From the NCBI RefSeq assembly GCF_030376605.1, contig NZ_JARRAE010000012.1, positions 42,595 through 106,594 of the forward strand: a DNA stretch of 64,000 nucleotides. Direction: 5' to 3'. A program made the position numbers and the translations under genes. This DNA is from Pseudochrobactrum sp. sp1633 (GTDB lineage: Bacteria; Pseudomonadota; Alphaproteobacteria; Rhizobiales; Rhizobiaceae). Below are positions 20,659 through 29,286 of the stretch, piece after piece (position 1 is the stretch's first letter; every line of letters begins with the position of its first letter). The notes beneath the pieces are model-generated. The model searched no databases, had not been told where the DNA came from, and saw nothing but the letters and a program-made list of their open reading frames with translations.

Positions 20659-21162
20659 TTAAGCCAGATGGTCGTGCTCGTCCTGCAAGGCCAGCGCATG
20701 CTCGATTGTATCGATAACCGTGACCAGTTCTGCCGATTGTGCCGGTGACAGCACGCTGAAAATATCGCTGATCCAATGCTCATGGGCGGCGGCCATGGCT
20801 TCAAACTCTTCGCGTCCCTTCTGGGTGAGGCGCACCAGCATAGCGCGTTTGTCGCCCGCAACCGGAACCCGCAAAACGGAGCCGTCACTGACCAGCCGCT
20901 CCACAATGCCGGTGACATTGCCGTTGGAAACCCGCAGAGCCGCAGACAATTCGGTCATTTTGAGGCCGCTTTCAAAGCGGTACAGCGCTGCCATCACGTC
21001 GAAGCGGGGCAGGGTCGTATCAAATTCCTGACGCAGCTTTTCGCGGATCACCGCTTCAACATGCTTTGTTGATTTGAGAAGCTTCAGCCATGTGCGCAGA
21101 CTTTGCTTGGCTGAAGCCTGCCCGTCTGCCACTGTTTTCTGCTGATCTTGCGCAACTACCAT
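20659..21162 (-). CDS. MarR-family transcriptional regulator
   Basis: 167 residues. Winged-helix MarR: FDVMAALYRFESGLKMTELSAALRVSNGNVTGIVERLVSDG is the HTH region, followed by the wing VPVAGDKRAMLVRLTQKG. Start ATG with GGAG 8-9 nt upstream. Divergent from the arylformamidase-like gene across a near-perfect palindrome, and upstream of the ligase gene on the same strand. By analogy to MarR regulators of aromatic catabolism it should be a repressor released by an aryl-CoA ligand such as 2-aminobenzoyl-CoA; the ligand is inference. Confidence 0.92.
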   Translation of the reverse strand: MVVAQDQQKTVADGQASAKQSLRTWLKLLKSTKHVEAVIREKLRQEFDTTLPRFDVMAALYRFESGLKMTELSAALRVSNGNVTGIVERLVSDGSVLRVPVAGDKRAMLVRLTQKGREEFEAMAAAHEHWISDIFSVLSPAQSAELVTVIDTIEHALALQDEHDHLA

Positions 21163-21237
21163 CGTAACACTCCGTTGCCTCCTGCAAAGATTTGGTGTGA
21201 TTGCAGGGCGACTGATTTCTTTTATGGTGTCACTTAC

Positions 21238-21281
21238 AAAAATAATTTCAAGTATGAAATTTCATGCTTGAAATTATTTTT
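21238..21281. promoter_or_regulatory. 44-bp near-perfect palindrome, MarR operator
   Basis: Two 22-bp arms (21238-21259 and 21260-21281) are reverse complements with a single mismatched position. The centre is the 12-bp perfect palindrome ATGAAATTTCAT, flanked by TTTCAAGT / GCTTGAAA. It lies in the divergent interval between the MarR gene and the arylformamidase-like gene, which is where a MarR autoregulatory operator is expected. In RNA either strand could also form a hairpin, but the AT-rich arms and position favour a DNA site. Confidence 0.8.
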
Positions 21282-21327
21282 TATTTATGGAGATATTTGA
21301 AGGGTAGTCATGACGGAGGAGCGGGGA

Positions 21328-22206
21328 ATGCAGATCAGAGCGGCAGAACCGGTTTTAAAAACCGCGCCCGCTGAACCGGATAGCCCAGCTATGAAAGACT
21401 GGGATCTGGCCTATTCGAATGTGCTGCATGTCACCGGTTCTGCGCAATTTCCTCCGCAATGGCAGCAAAAATCACAAGGTTTTCGGCAGCAAATGCAGGC
21501 GCAGAACCGGTTGATCGCCGATGTGCGCTATGGTTCGGACGAACGCAATGTGCTGGATATCGTGATGCCGCAGGGGCAGCCGCGTGGGCTGATGGTCTTT
21601 GTGCATGGCGGCTATTGGGTGCGCTTTGACAAGTCCTATTTCACTTATCTTGCTGCCGGTGCCGCAGCGCATGGTTTTGCCGTTGCAATCCCGTCCTATA
21701 CACTTTGCCCGCAAGCGAAGATCAGCGAAATTACCGCTGAAATTGGTATGGCGATTGTGCAGGCCGCATCGATGGTCGCAGGCCCGATACATCTGACAGG
21801 GCATTCTGCGGGCGGACATCTGGTTGCGCGGATGGGAACGGTTACAACACCCCTGAGCCGAAGCCTGCAACAGCGTTTGCGAAAAATTGTACCGATCTCG
21901 GGGCTGAGTGACTTGCGGCCCTTGCTGAACCTGAAAATGAATGATGATTTCAGGCTTGATCTGGAACAGGCGCGCAAGGAAAGTCCGGCTTTGCTTGAGC
22001 CGCTGAACGGTATTGATGTGACGGCATGGGTCGGCGCGGCGGAATTGCCGGAATTTATCCGGCAAAATCAGGCACTGGCTAATTTGTGGAGCGGGTTCAA
22101 CTGCCGTATTGATCAGGTGGAGGAACCTGAACGTCATCATATGAATGTCATTGACGGTCTGGCTGAAGCGGATCATCCGCTGACGCGCAGATTGCTCTGT
22201 CTGTAA
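21328..22206 (+). CDS. Arylformamidase-like alpha/beta hydrolase
   Basis: 292 residues from the ATG at 21328 (GGAGG 9 nt upstream); a longer start at 21310 has only AGGG. Alpha/beta hydrolase with the oxyanion motif HGGYW, nucleophile elbow GHSAGGH and a C-terminal HHMNVIDGL histidine. HGGYW plus GHSAG is the pattern of animal and bacterial kynurenine formamidases of the alpha/beta type. N-formylkynurenine hydrolysis would feed kynurenine to anthranilate, which matches the neighbouring pathway. No kynureninase or tryptophan dioxygenase gene is in the window, so another aryl amide or ester substrate remains possible. Confidence 0.75.
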   Translation: MQIRAAEPVLKTAPAEPDSPAMKDWDLAYSNVLHVTGSAQFPPQWQQKSQGFRQQMQAQNRLIADVRYGSDERNVLDIVMPQGQPRGLMVFVHGGYWVRFDKSYFTYLAAGAAAHGFAVAIPSYTLCPQAKISEITAEIGMAIVQAASMVAGPIHLTGHSAGGHLVARMGTVTTPLSRSLQQRLRKIVPISGLSDLRPLLNLKMNDDFRLDLEQARKESPALLEPLNGIDVTAWVGAAELPEFIRQNQALANLWSGFNCRIDQVEEPERHHMNVIDGLAEADHPLTRRLLCL

Positions 22207-22309
22207 GGCCTGAAGCACAGTTTTGTATCGGGAGAGACAAAAGCGGGCTTGTAAGTGATCGTATTTTATTATTGAACTGCATAATAACAATAATCACGAG
22301 GGAACACTG

Positions 22310-23458
22310 ATGAAACGAATTACTCTTGGCTTATCAACAGCCTGCCTTGGTTTAGGTCTGGCCTTCTCAGGAACTGCGATGGCAGAGCCTTTGAAGATCG
22401 GCATGATCACAACGCTTTCCGGTGGCGGTGCCGGACTTGGTATTGATATCCGTGACGGCTTTCTGCTTGCGGTCAAACAGGCTGGCAATAAAGATGTCAG
22501 CGTTATCGTTGAAGATGATGCACAAAAGCCTGAACTGGCTGTGCAGATCGCCGATAAAATGGTGCAGAGCGATAAGGTCGATATTCTGACCGGTATTGTC
22601 TGGTCCAATCTGGCGATGGCCGTGGTGCCGGGCGTTGTGGCGCAGGATAAAATCTATGTTTCCACCAATGCGGGTCCTTCTGCGCTGGCGGGTGCCAAGT
22701 GCAATGCCAATTACTTCAATGCCGCCTATCAGAACGACAATCTGCATGAAGCTGTCGGCAACTATGCCAATACCGCAGGCTATAAAAACAGCTTTATTCT
22801 GGCGCCGAACTATCCGGCAGGCACCGATGCTCTGACTGGTTACAAGCGTTTTTATAAAGGCAAACTGGCCGGTGAAATTTACACCAAAGTCGGCCAGACC
22901 GATTATGCGGCCGAGATTGCACAGATCCGTGCTTCCGGTGCGGATTCGGTTTATTTCTTCCTGCCGGGCGGCATGGGCATTGCTTTCATGAAGCAGTATT
23001 CACAGTCGGGCATGACCATTCCGGTAACCGGCCCTGGCTTCTCCTTCGATCAGGATGTGCTCGGCGCGATCGGTGATGCGGCTGTGGGCGTGAAAAACTC
23101 CTCCCATTGGTCAAAAGATCTCGATAATGAGGCAAACAAAGCCTATGTCGAAGCCTTCAAAAAAGAATATGGCCGCCTGCCGTCGCTCTATGCAACACAG
23201 GGCTATGATGCAGCCAATCTGATCCTTTCGGCAGCCGCTAAGGCGAGCGTTAATGACAAAGAAGCTTTCCGCGCAGCGATGAAAGCGGCTGATTTCAAAT
23301 CTGTTCGCGGCAAGTTCAAATTCGGCAATAATAACCATCCTATTCAGGATATTTATATGCGCGAAGTGATCAAGGAAGACGGCGTTCTGACCAATAAGAT
23401 CGTGGCAACAAGCTTCACCGATCATCAGGACAACTATGCAAAAGACTGCAAGCTCTGA
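22310..23458 (+). CDS. ABC transporter substrate-binding protein, Liv/aromatic type
   Basis: 382 residues with a signal peptide (MKRITLGLSTACLGLGLAFS then GTAMA, cleavage after A-M-A near residue 25). Periplasmic type I binding fold of the LivK/aromatic-acid group: LKIGMITTLSGGGAGLGIDI, then KPELAVQIADKMVQSDKVDI and YATQGYDAANLI. Heads a five-gene transporter set with LivHMGF-like partners. Given the position beside the anthranilate genes, the ligand is probably anthranilate, kynurenine or a related aromatic acid. Start ATG follows GAGGGA. Confidence 0.9.
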   Translation: MKRITLGLSTACLGLGLAFSGTAMAEPLKIGMITTLSGGGAGLGIDIRDGFLLAVKQAGNKDVSVIVEDDAQKPELAVQIADKMVQSDKVDILTGIVWSNLAMAVVPGVVAQDKIYVSTNAGPSALAGAKCNANYFNAAYQNDNLHEAVGNYANTAGYKNSFILAPNYPAGTDALTGYKRFYKGKLAGEIYTKVGQTDYAAEIAQIRASGADSVYFFLPGGMGIAFMKQYSQSGMTIPVTGPGFSFDQDVLGAIGDAAVGVKNSSHWSKDLDNEANKAYVEAFKKEYGRLPSLYATQGYDAANLILSAAAKASVNDKEAFRAAMKAADFKSVRGKFKFGNNNHPIQDIYMREVIKEDGVLTNKIVATSFTDHQDNYAKDCKL

Positions 23459-23470
23459 TGCAACCGGATA

Positions 23471-23499
23471 CGGCGACAGTGTGAACTGTCGCCGCTTTT
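23471..23499 (+). terminator. Strong hairpin between binding-protein and permease genes
   Basis: A 9-bp stem CGGCGACAG / CTGTCGCCG with a 6-nt loop followed by CTTTTC, 12 nt after the binding-protein stop. Partial termination or 3' stabilisation here would give more binding protein than permease, a common arrangement in ABC import operons. Confidence 0.7.
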
Positions 23500-23615
23500 C
23501 GCTCAGGCTGTCTTCAGCACCGGCCGGACTGTTGCCATAACAGTTCTTCGGGCGGCATAGACGACTTTTTTCAAAGATATTTTTATGAGAACCAATCAAC
23601 AGATCGGACGCGGTT

Positions 23616-24536
23616 TTGTCTTCTGCACTTTTTATTGAGCAGTTACTCAACGGGCTGCAATTCGGCGTTATGCTGTTTTTGATGGCAGCCGGACTAACCC
23701 TTATTTTCGGGGTTATGGGTGTTATCAATCTTGCTCACGGCTCGCTGTTTATGGTGGGAGCATTTGCCTGCGCGGTGGTGGCCGCGGCGACCGGTTCGTT
23801 CTGGCTCGGCCTTGCTGCCAGTCTGATTGCAGCAGCAGCTGCCGGTGGGATCATAGAAATGGTGCTGATCCGCAGGCTCTATAATCGCAGTCATCTGGAT
23901 CAGGTTCTGGCAACCTTTGCGCTGATCCTGATTTTTTCCGATGCAACACGCTGGATCTTTGGTTCATTCCCGCTTTATCTGGATATTCCGCCACTTTTGC
24001 AGGGGTCGGTTACGCTGCCCGGCGGTTCGCAATATCAGCTCTACCGGCTGGCTATCATTGGTGCCGGAATTATCGTTGCGGTCGGCTTGTATCTTCTGAT
24101 CGCGAAAACCCGCCTTGGCATGCGCATCCGCGCCGGTGAGGCAGACCGTGAAATGATCGGCGCACTGGGCGTTGATATTGCCAAACTGAACACGATTGTT
24201 TTTGCGCTCGGTGCTGCCTTGGCAGGCCTTGCCGGTGCATTGATCGGCGCGCTGCAATCGGTGCAGGTGGGCATGGGCGAGCCGGTGCTGATTCTCGCTT
24301 TTGTGGTGATTGTTATCGGTGGTATCGGCTCTGTCAAAGGCGCGCTGGCGGGCGCTGTGCTGGTGGGTGTGGTGGATACGATGGGGCGCTTTTTGCTGCC
24401 CAAACTCTTTGCGATGTTTATGGAGCCGTCGCAGGCAGCAACAGCGGGAACCGCGCTGGCATCCATGCTGATTTACATCGTTATGGCGATCATTCTCACG
24501 GTGCGGCCACAGGGATTGTTTGCAGCCAATGGATAG
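23616..24536 (+). CDS. livH: Branched-chain/aromatic ABC permease LivH
   Basis: 306 residues, eight or so membrane helices. Opens FIEQLLNGLQFGVMLFLMAAGLTLIFGVMGVINLAHG in family style (spread over residues 6-42), with the C-terminal GGIGSVKGALAGA loop (EAA-like contact to the ATPase) near residue 230. The only in-frame start near the family N-terminus is TTG at 23616; the frame is closed by TGA at 23586. The weak start could lower permease expression. Confidence 0.9.
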   Translation: MSSALFIEQLLNGLQFGVMLFLMAAGLTLIFGVMGVINLAHGSLFMVGAFACAVVAAATGSFWLGLAASLIAAAAAGGIIEMVLIRRLYNRSHLDQVLATFALILIFSDATRWIFGSFPLYLDIPPLLQGSVTLPGGSQYQLYRLAIIGAGIIVAVGLYLLIAKTRLGMRIRAGEADREMIGALGVDIAKLNTIVFALGAALAGLAGALIGALQSVQVGMGEPVLILAFVVIVIGGIGSVKGALAGAVLVGVVDTMGRFLLPKLFAMFMEPSQAATAGTALASMLIYIVMAIILTVRPQGLFAANG

Positions 24537-24614
24537 TTTCAAAATATTTTCTTCATGCTGTGATGCGGTACTGGTTCCGGTGCTGGCAAGTAAGACATGT
24601 CAGGAGCAGGGGCA

Positions 24615-25595
24615 ATGACACGCGAAACATTGATAAGTCTGGTTTTTGCGCTGGCGCTGCCAATCATTGCATTGATTGCCAATCAGCTGGGCGAGACATT
24701 TTATATCTCACTGGTCACGCGTATTGCCATTCTGGCACTGGCGGCCACGGGACTTAATCTGGTGCTTGGTCTTGGTGGCATGGTGTCTTTCGGGCATGCT
24801 GCCTTTTTCGGGATCGGCGGTTATGTGGCGGGCATTCTGGCCAGCCATGCTGCTGACGGAACAGCGGTGATGAACTGGCCGTTTGCGATTTCCGGCAGTG
24901 ACCAGATGCTGGTTATCTGGCCTGCGGCGATGCTGGTGGCGGGTCTTATCGCCCTGCCGATTGGCATGATCAGCCTGCGCACCTCGGGCGTGTATTTCAT
25001 TATGATTACACTGGCCTTCGCGCAGATGATTTATTATTTCACGATTTCCTGGCCTGCCTATGGCGGGGAAGACGGTCTGTCCCTTGCGCTGCGCAATAAT
25101 TTCCCCGGTGTGAACACGCTCAAGCCTTTGAGCTTTTTCCTGATTGCTTATCTTGTTTTGATGGCAGCGCTGTTTGTTTTCTCGCGCATCCGCAATTCCC
25201 GTTTCGGTGCGGCGCTGGAAGGTGCACGGCAAAATGAATTGCGGCTGGCTTCTGTCGGCATCGGCCCGTTGCGCATCAGGCTGGTGGCCTTTGTTCTCTC
25301 GGCGATGATCACGGCGCTGGCCGGTGCCTTGTTTGTTGATCTCAATCGCTTCGTCAGCCCGTCCATGTTCTCATGGCATATGTCAGGTGAGCTGATTGTG
25401 CTGATCATTCTCGGTGGCACAGGGCGCCTGTTTGGCCCGTTGATCGGCGCAGTCCTCTATGTGCTGTTTGAATTTGCACTGGGCGGTATGGTTGAGCACT
25501 GGCAGTTGTTTTTCGGATTGATTTTGCTAGGGGCGGTCATGTTTGCCCGTGGCGGAATTATCGGTCTGGTTGCAGGGAAAATCCGATATGGCTGA
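24615..25595 (+). CDS. livM: Branched-chain/aromatic ABC permease LivM
   Basis: 326 residues from the ATG at 24615 (AGGAG 9 nt upstream); ATG 24597 is an alternative giving six more residues. Polytopic membrane protein with ATGLNLVLGLGGMVSFGHAA, the LivM signature, and a C-terminal LGGTGRLFGPLIGA ATPase-contact loop. Its 3' end overlaps the next gene by 8 nt. Confidence 0.9.
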   Translation: MTRETLISLVFALALPIIALIANQLGETFYISLVTRIAILALAATGLNLVLGLGGMVSFGHAAFFGIGGYVAGILASHAADGTAVMNWPFAISGSDQMLVIWPAAMLVAGLIALPIGMISLRTSGVYFIMITLAFAQMIYYFTISWPAYGGEDGLSLALRNNFPGVNTLKPLSFFLIAYLVLMAALFVFSRIRNSRFGAALEGARQNELRLASVGIGPLRIRLVAFVLSAMITALAGALFVDLNRFVSPSMFSWHMSGELIVLIILGGTGRLFGPLIGAVLYVLFEFALGGMVEHWQLFFGLILLGAVMFARGGIIGLVAGKIRYG

Positions 25596-26337
25596 GACAG
25601 TTCTGGACATTAAAAATCTATGTAAAAGCTTTGGCGGGCTGAAGGCGACCGATGATGTGAGCCTGAATTTACGCAAAGGTGAAATCCACGCTTTAATCGG
25701 GCCCAACGGTGCGGGAAAATCCACCCTTATCGGCCAGATTGCCGGTACGATTAAACATGACAGCGGCACAATCCGCTTTGACGGGCAGGATATAGGCTCG
25801 CTGGGCGTAACACAGCGCGCGCAATTAGGGCTGGGGCGGACTTTTCAGGTGTCATCGCTGATGCCCGAATTTTCTGCATTGCGTAATGTGATGCTGGCTT
25901 TGCAGGCGCGGCAGGGCTCAAGTTTCCGTTTCTGGAAACCGGTGATGCAGGATACGGCACTGAAGGATGAAGCAGCAGCTGTTCTGGAGCGGGTGCGGCT
26001 CGGGTCGCGGATGCATGTGCCGAGCGCCGAGCTTTCGCATGGCGAACGCCGCCAGCTGGAGATTGCCATTGCACTGGCACTGCGCTCCAAAGCATTGTTG
26101 CTTGATGAGCCTATGGCCGGAATGGGTCCTGAGGGCTCCAAGCAGCTGACGGTATTTCTCGACGCCCTGCGCCATGAAGTGCCGGTGCTGTTGGTTGAGC
26201 ATGATATGGATGCGGTTTTTGCACTGGCAGACCGGATTTCCGTTCTGGTCTATGGCCGTGTTGTTGCCAACGGTACCGTGGCAGAAATCCGCAGCAATGC
26301 ACTGGTGCGTGAAGCCTATCTCGGGGAGGCGGTTTGA
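25588..26337 (+). CDS. livG: ABC transporter ATP-binding protein LivG
   Basis: 249 residues from the ATG at 25588 (AGGGAAAA upstream; the longer frame starts inside livM). Walker A GPNGAGKST, signature LSHGERRQLEIAIAL (variant of LSGGQ), Walker B LLLDEPMAGMGP and the switch histidine in LLVEHDMD. Pairs with LivF as the transporter's ATPase. Confidence 0.93.
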   Translation: MAETVLDIKNLCKSFGGLKATDDVSLNLRKGEIHALIGPNGAGKSTLIGQIAGTIKHDSGTIRFDGQDIGSLGVTQRAQLGLGRTFQVSSLMPEFSALRNVMLALQARQGSSFRFWKPVMQDTALKDEAAAVLERVRLGSRMHVPSAELSHGERRQLEIAIALALRSKALLLDEPMAGMGPEGSKQLTVFLDALRHEVPVLLVEHDMDAVFALADRISVLVYGRVVANGTVAEIRSNALVREAYLGEAV

Positions 26338-27020
26338 TGTTGCTGGAACTCAATCAGGTCGAAACATTTTACGGCGCTTCGCAGGCATTGTTCGGTATTG
26401 ATCTGCATGTTGAAAAAGGCGAGGTCGTCGCGTTGATGGGGCGCAACGGCATGGGTAAAACCACGACCATTCGCTCCATCTTTGGCCTGACACCGCTGCG
26501 TCAGGGCAAAGTCAGTTTCATGGGGCGTAATATTTCTGCGATGCAGCCCTATCGCATTGCGCGGCTTGGGTTGGGGCTGGTGCCGGAAGGGCGGCGCTGT
26601 TTTCCCAATCTGACTGTTACGGAAAATCTGCTGGCCTCAGCGCGCAAAGGCGAGTGGACGATTGAAGCGGTGAATGAGCTGTTTCCCCGTCTGAAAGAGC
26701 GCAGCCAGCAACAGGCCAATACTTTGTCCGGCGGTGAGCAGCAGATGCTGGCGGTTGGCCGGGCGCTGATGACCAATCCTGAACTGATTGTGCTGGATGA
26801 GGCAACCGAAGGGCTTGCGCCGGTCATCCGGCTGGAAATCTGGAAGGCTGTGCGCGAACTGAAACGGCGTGGCCAGTCTATTCTGGTCGTCGACAAAACG
26901 CTGTCGGAACTGCTGCCGGTGGCAGATCGTTGCGTTGTGCTGGAGCGCGGGCGCACGGTCTGGGAGGGTAAATCCTCTGCCATGAGTGCAGATATTCAGG
27001 ATCAGTATCTCGGCGTCTGA
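26334..27020 (+). CDS. livF: ABC transporter ATP-binding protein LivF
   Basis: 228 residues, overlapping livG by 4 nt. Walker A GRNGMGKTT, signature LSGGEQQMLAVGRAL, Walker B LIVLDEATEGLAP. The normal D-loop DEP is DEA here, and the H-loop position reads LVVDKTLSE where family members usually have EQN-type residues, as often seen in LivF. Last gene of the transporter operon. Confidence 0.93.
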   Translation: MMLLELNQVETFYGASQALFGIDLHVEKGEVVALMGRNGMGKTTTIRSIFGLTPLRQGKVSFMGRNISAMQPYRIARLGLGLVPEGRRCFPNLTVTENLLASARKGEWTIEAVNELFPRLKERSQQQANTLSGGEQQMLAVGRALMTNPELIVLDEATEGLAPVIRLEIWKAVRELKRRGQSILVVDKTLSELLPVADRCVVLERGRTVWEGKSSAMSADIQDQYLGV

Positions 27021-27026
27021 GCCGTC

Positions 27027-27055
27027 TTTCTCCCGCAGGGAATTTGCGGGAGAAA
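27027..27055. terminator. Bidirectional terminator between livF and the LysR gene
   Basis: An 11-bp perfect stem TTTCTCCCGCA / TGCGGGAGAAA with a 7-nt loop lies between the converging livF and LysR genes. The flanking A/T runs are within the stem, so it can work in both directions. Confidence 0.75.
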
Positions 27056-27065
27056 TAGCGGGCGG

Positions 27066-28001
27066 TTAGTCCGCGGTCATTTCTCTGTGCAGTATGGCTG
27101 ACCAGTCTTCCGCTTTAATCCAGTCGCAGAAGGCCGCGGTGGTTTTCATCCGCCGGTAGCCGCGCGGAACAACGAGATAAAAGCCCGGAATGTCTTTCTC
27201 TTTCATCGTGCTCAGGGCATCAGTGCCGAGCGGTGCAATCAGCCGTCCCTGACGCAGATCATCAATCGCATCAATTGCCGAAATCAAACCGATACCCATA
27301 CCCGCCAATGTTGCGCGGCGCATGGTGGCAGCATCCTGAAACTGCACATCGCCTTTGGCTTCAACATCCTGCACATCAAGGTGTCGCAGCACTTTCTGCC
27401 ACAGATTGGTGGCCAGAACCGGATGCAGCAAGGTCATGCTCGGCAGGTCTTCCGGCTTGCGCACACGATGCGCTAATGCCGGTGCGCAACAGAGAATTTT
27501 CGGATCGCGTACCAGCAATGTCTGGTCAAATTCCGCCCATTCGCCAAAGCCCCATTGCACGGAAACGTCAATATCATCGCGGGAGAAATCGGGAATTTCC
27601 ACCATAGTGGTGAGCTGCAGAACCACACCGGGCATCGTCGTGCGGAACTGCTCCAGACGGTCCATCAGATAGCGGGTGGCAAAATAGGGGCTGGCATTTA
27701 CATTGATGCGGTTGCGGTGTCCGGTCTTGGTAACGCGGCGCACACCTTCAGCAAATTCATCAAAACCGGCCTGCACAAAATGCGCGAGCAAAATGGCTTG
27801 CTCTGTGGGCTCGACCATGCGGGTTTTACGGTCAAACAACATGATCCCCAGCGTGTCTTCCAGCAATTTGATTTGCTGGCTGACAGCTTGCGGGCTGACA
27901 AATAATTCGTCTGCCGCCTTGCGAAAACTGCGATACCGCATCACCGCATGAAAAACACGCAAAGCATTGAGCGGAGGAAGGCGCGGCACCCTGTCATTCA
28001 T
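27066..28001 (-). CDS. LysR-family regulator (GcvA-like)
   Basis: 311 residues from the ATG at 28001; the alternative TTG at 28022 adds seven residues. HTH near residues 10-60: LNALRVFHAVMRYRSFRKAA then DELFVSPQAVSQQIKLLE. The PRLPPLNALRVF opening is typical of the GcvA/AmpR branch. Neither start has a clear ribosome site. Lies downstream of, and on the same strand as, the oxidoreductase/hydantoinase operon, and faces livF; likely regulates the catabolic operon, ligand unknown. Confidence 0.9.
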   Translation of the reverse strand: MNDRVPRLPPLNALRVFHAVMRYRSFRKAADELFVSPQAVSQQIKLLEDTLGIMLFDRKTRMVEPTEQAILLAHFVQAGFDEFAEGVRRVTKTGHRNRINVNASPYFATRYLMDRLEQFRTTMPGVVLQLTTMVEIPDFSRDDIDVSVQWGFGEWAEFDQTLLVRDPKILCCAPALAHRVRKPEDLPSMTLLHPVLATNLWQKVLRHLDVQDVEAKGDVQFQDAATMRRATLAGMGIGLISAIDAIDDLRQGRLIAPLGTDALSTMKEKDIPGFYLVVPRGYRRMKTTAAFCDWIKAEDWSAILHREMTAD

Positions 28002-28080
28002 AGTCTGCGACCATGATTGCAATGACCTGAGTTGTTTGCATCGACTGCCTGCGCTCCCTTATTGATCAATAAGGCTTACA

Positions 28081-29286
28081 TCATATCACAGCCTTTTCAA
28101 GGAAAGGCTTGTTGGCAATCACGCGCTCATAGCCCACTTCCGAGAGATCGAGCGTGCGGAACGCATTATAGGTAATCAGCTCCGACACAGCACGCCCCGT
28201 TGCGGGGCCTTGCTGCAGGCCGTGACCGGAAAATCCGTTGGCGAAAATGAAATTGGTTACCTCAGGATGACGGCCGACAATCAGATTATGATCCAGCACA
28301 TTGAAGTCATAATGCCCTGCCCATTGGTTGACCACTTTGATCGCTTCAAAAGCCGGAGAGCGTTCTGCCAATGCAGGCCAGATAATCTCTTCAAACTCCT
28401 CATAACGCGGCGTGAAATCATCCCAGTCTGCAACAGGATCTTCCACAGGCGAGCAGCCGGTGAGGAAGAAACGCCCTTCAGGACGGCAGAAGACACCGCC
28501 CGGATCAATCATCAGCGGTAGTCGTCCGCCATTGACCGTGGCGCTGCCTTCCGGCGTTTTAGCACAATCATAGACGAATAAGGTGCGTTTGCGAGGTTCA
28601 ACCGGCACATCCAGCCCCGCCATCCGTGCTGTTAAGGCGGCGCTGGCGCCCGATGCATTGACGATGGTGCCTGCCGAGATGGTCTGGCCGGATTTCAGCT
28701 CCACACCAGTAATGCGGTTTTGTGCGCGGTGAAGTGCCACCACTTCATCATTGATATAATCGGCACCGAGTTCACGGGCTTTGTTTTTAAAGCCATACAT
28801 CAGGCCGGTATTGTTGAACCAGCCTTCACCGGAGCGGCCATAGGAGGCCAGCAGAATATCATCCGTATTGAGATGCGGAAATGCGCGGCTCAGTGCCTCA
28901 CGATCCCACAACACCACATCAGCACCACAGGCGATCTGCACTTCGTGATTTTCGCGCAAAGTTTGCATCTGAGCTTGCGTATTGGCGAGGAACAGATAGC
29001 CGCCTTCGTGAAATTGCAGATCAGGTTTGTCACCGGCAACCTGCATCACTTCCGCAAAATTGCGGATAAACTGCGTGCCGAAACGGCTGATTTCCACATT
29101 AACCGGATTGGAAAACTGGTTGCGGATTGACGAGGAAGACAGTGATGTGGCTGCGCGCACATAGGTCGGATCGCGTTCTACCACGAGGATTGAACCGTCA
29201 AAATCAGGGTTTTGTGACAGGAAATAAGCGACCGAGGAGCCGATAACCGCGCCGCCAATAATCACAACATCATAATGTTGTTTCAT
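28081..29286 (-). CDS. FAD-dependent amine/hydroxy-acid oxidoreductase (DAO family)
   Basis: 401 residues. N-terminal FAD motif YDVVIIGGAVIGSSVAYFLS and the glutamate of LVVERD; C-terminal FANGFSGHGLQQGPATGRAV second FAD contact. Relatives include sarcosine/dimethylglycine-type and FOXRED1-like enzymes that oxidise C-N bonds of N-alkylated amino acids. Its start overlaps the upstream SDR stop by 4 nt. With HyuA/HyuB it could act on the amino acid released from a cyclic amide; inference. Confidence 0.87.
   Translation of the reverse strand: MKQHYDVVIIGGAVIGSSVAYFLSQNPDFDGSILVVERDPTYVRAATSLSSSSIRNQFSNPVNVEISRFGTQFIRNFAEVMQVAGDKPDLQFHEGGYLFLANTQAQMQTLRENHEVQIACGADVVLWDREALSRAFPHLNTDDILLASYGRSGEGWFNNTGLMYGFKNKARELGADYINDEVVALHRAQNRITGVELKSGQTISAGTIVNASGASAALTARMAGLDVPVEPRKRTLFVYDCAKTPEGSATVNGGRLPLMIDPGGVFCRPEGRFFLTGCSPVEDPVADWDDFTPRYEEFEEIIWPALAERSPAFEAIKVVNQWAGHYDFNVLDHNLIVGRHPEVTNFIFANGFSGHGLQQGPATGRAVSELITYNAFRTLDLSEVGYERVIANKPFLEKAVI

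Noticed and set aside
22268..22294. ATTATTG / CAATAAT inverted repeat upstream of the binding-protein gene as a MarR operator
   Set aside because: It does not share the CTTGAAAT-type half-site of the 44-bp palindrome, and such AT-rich short repeats are common by chance.
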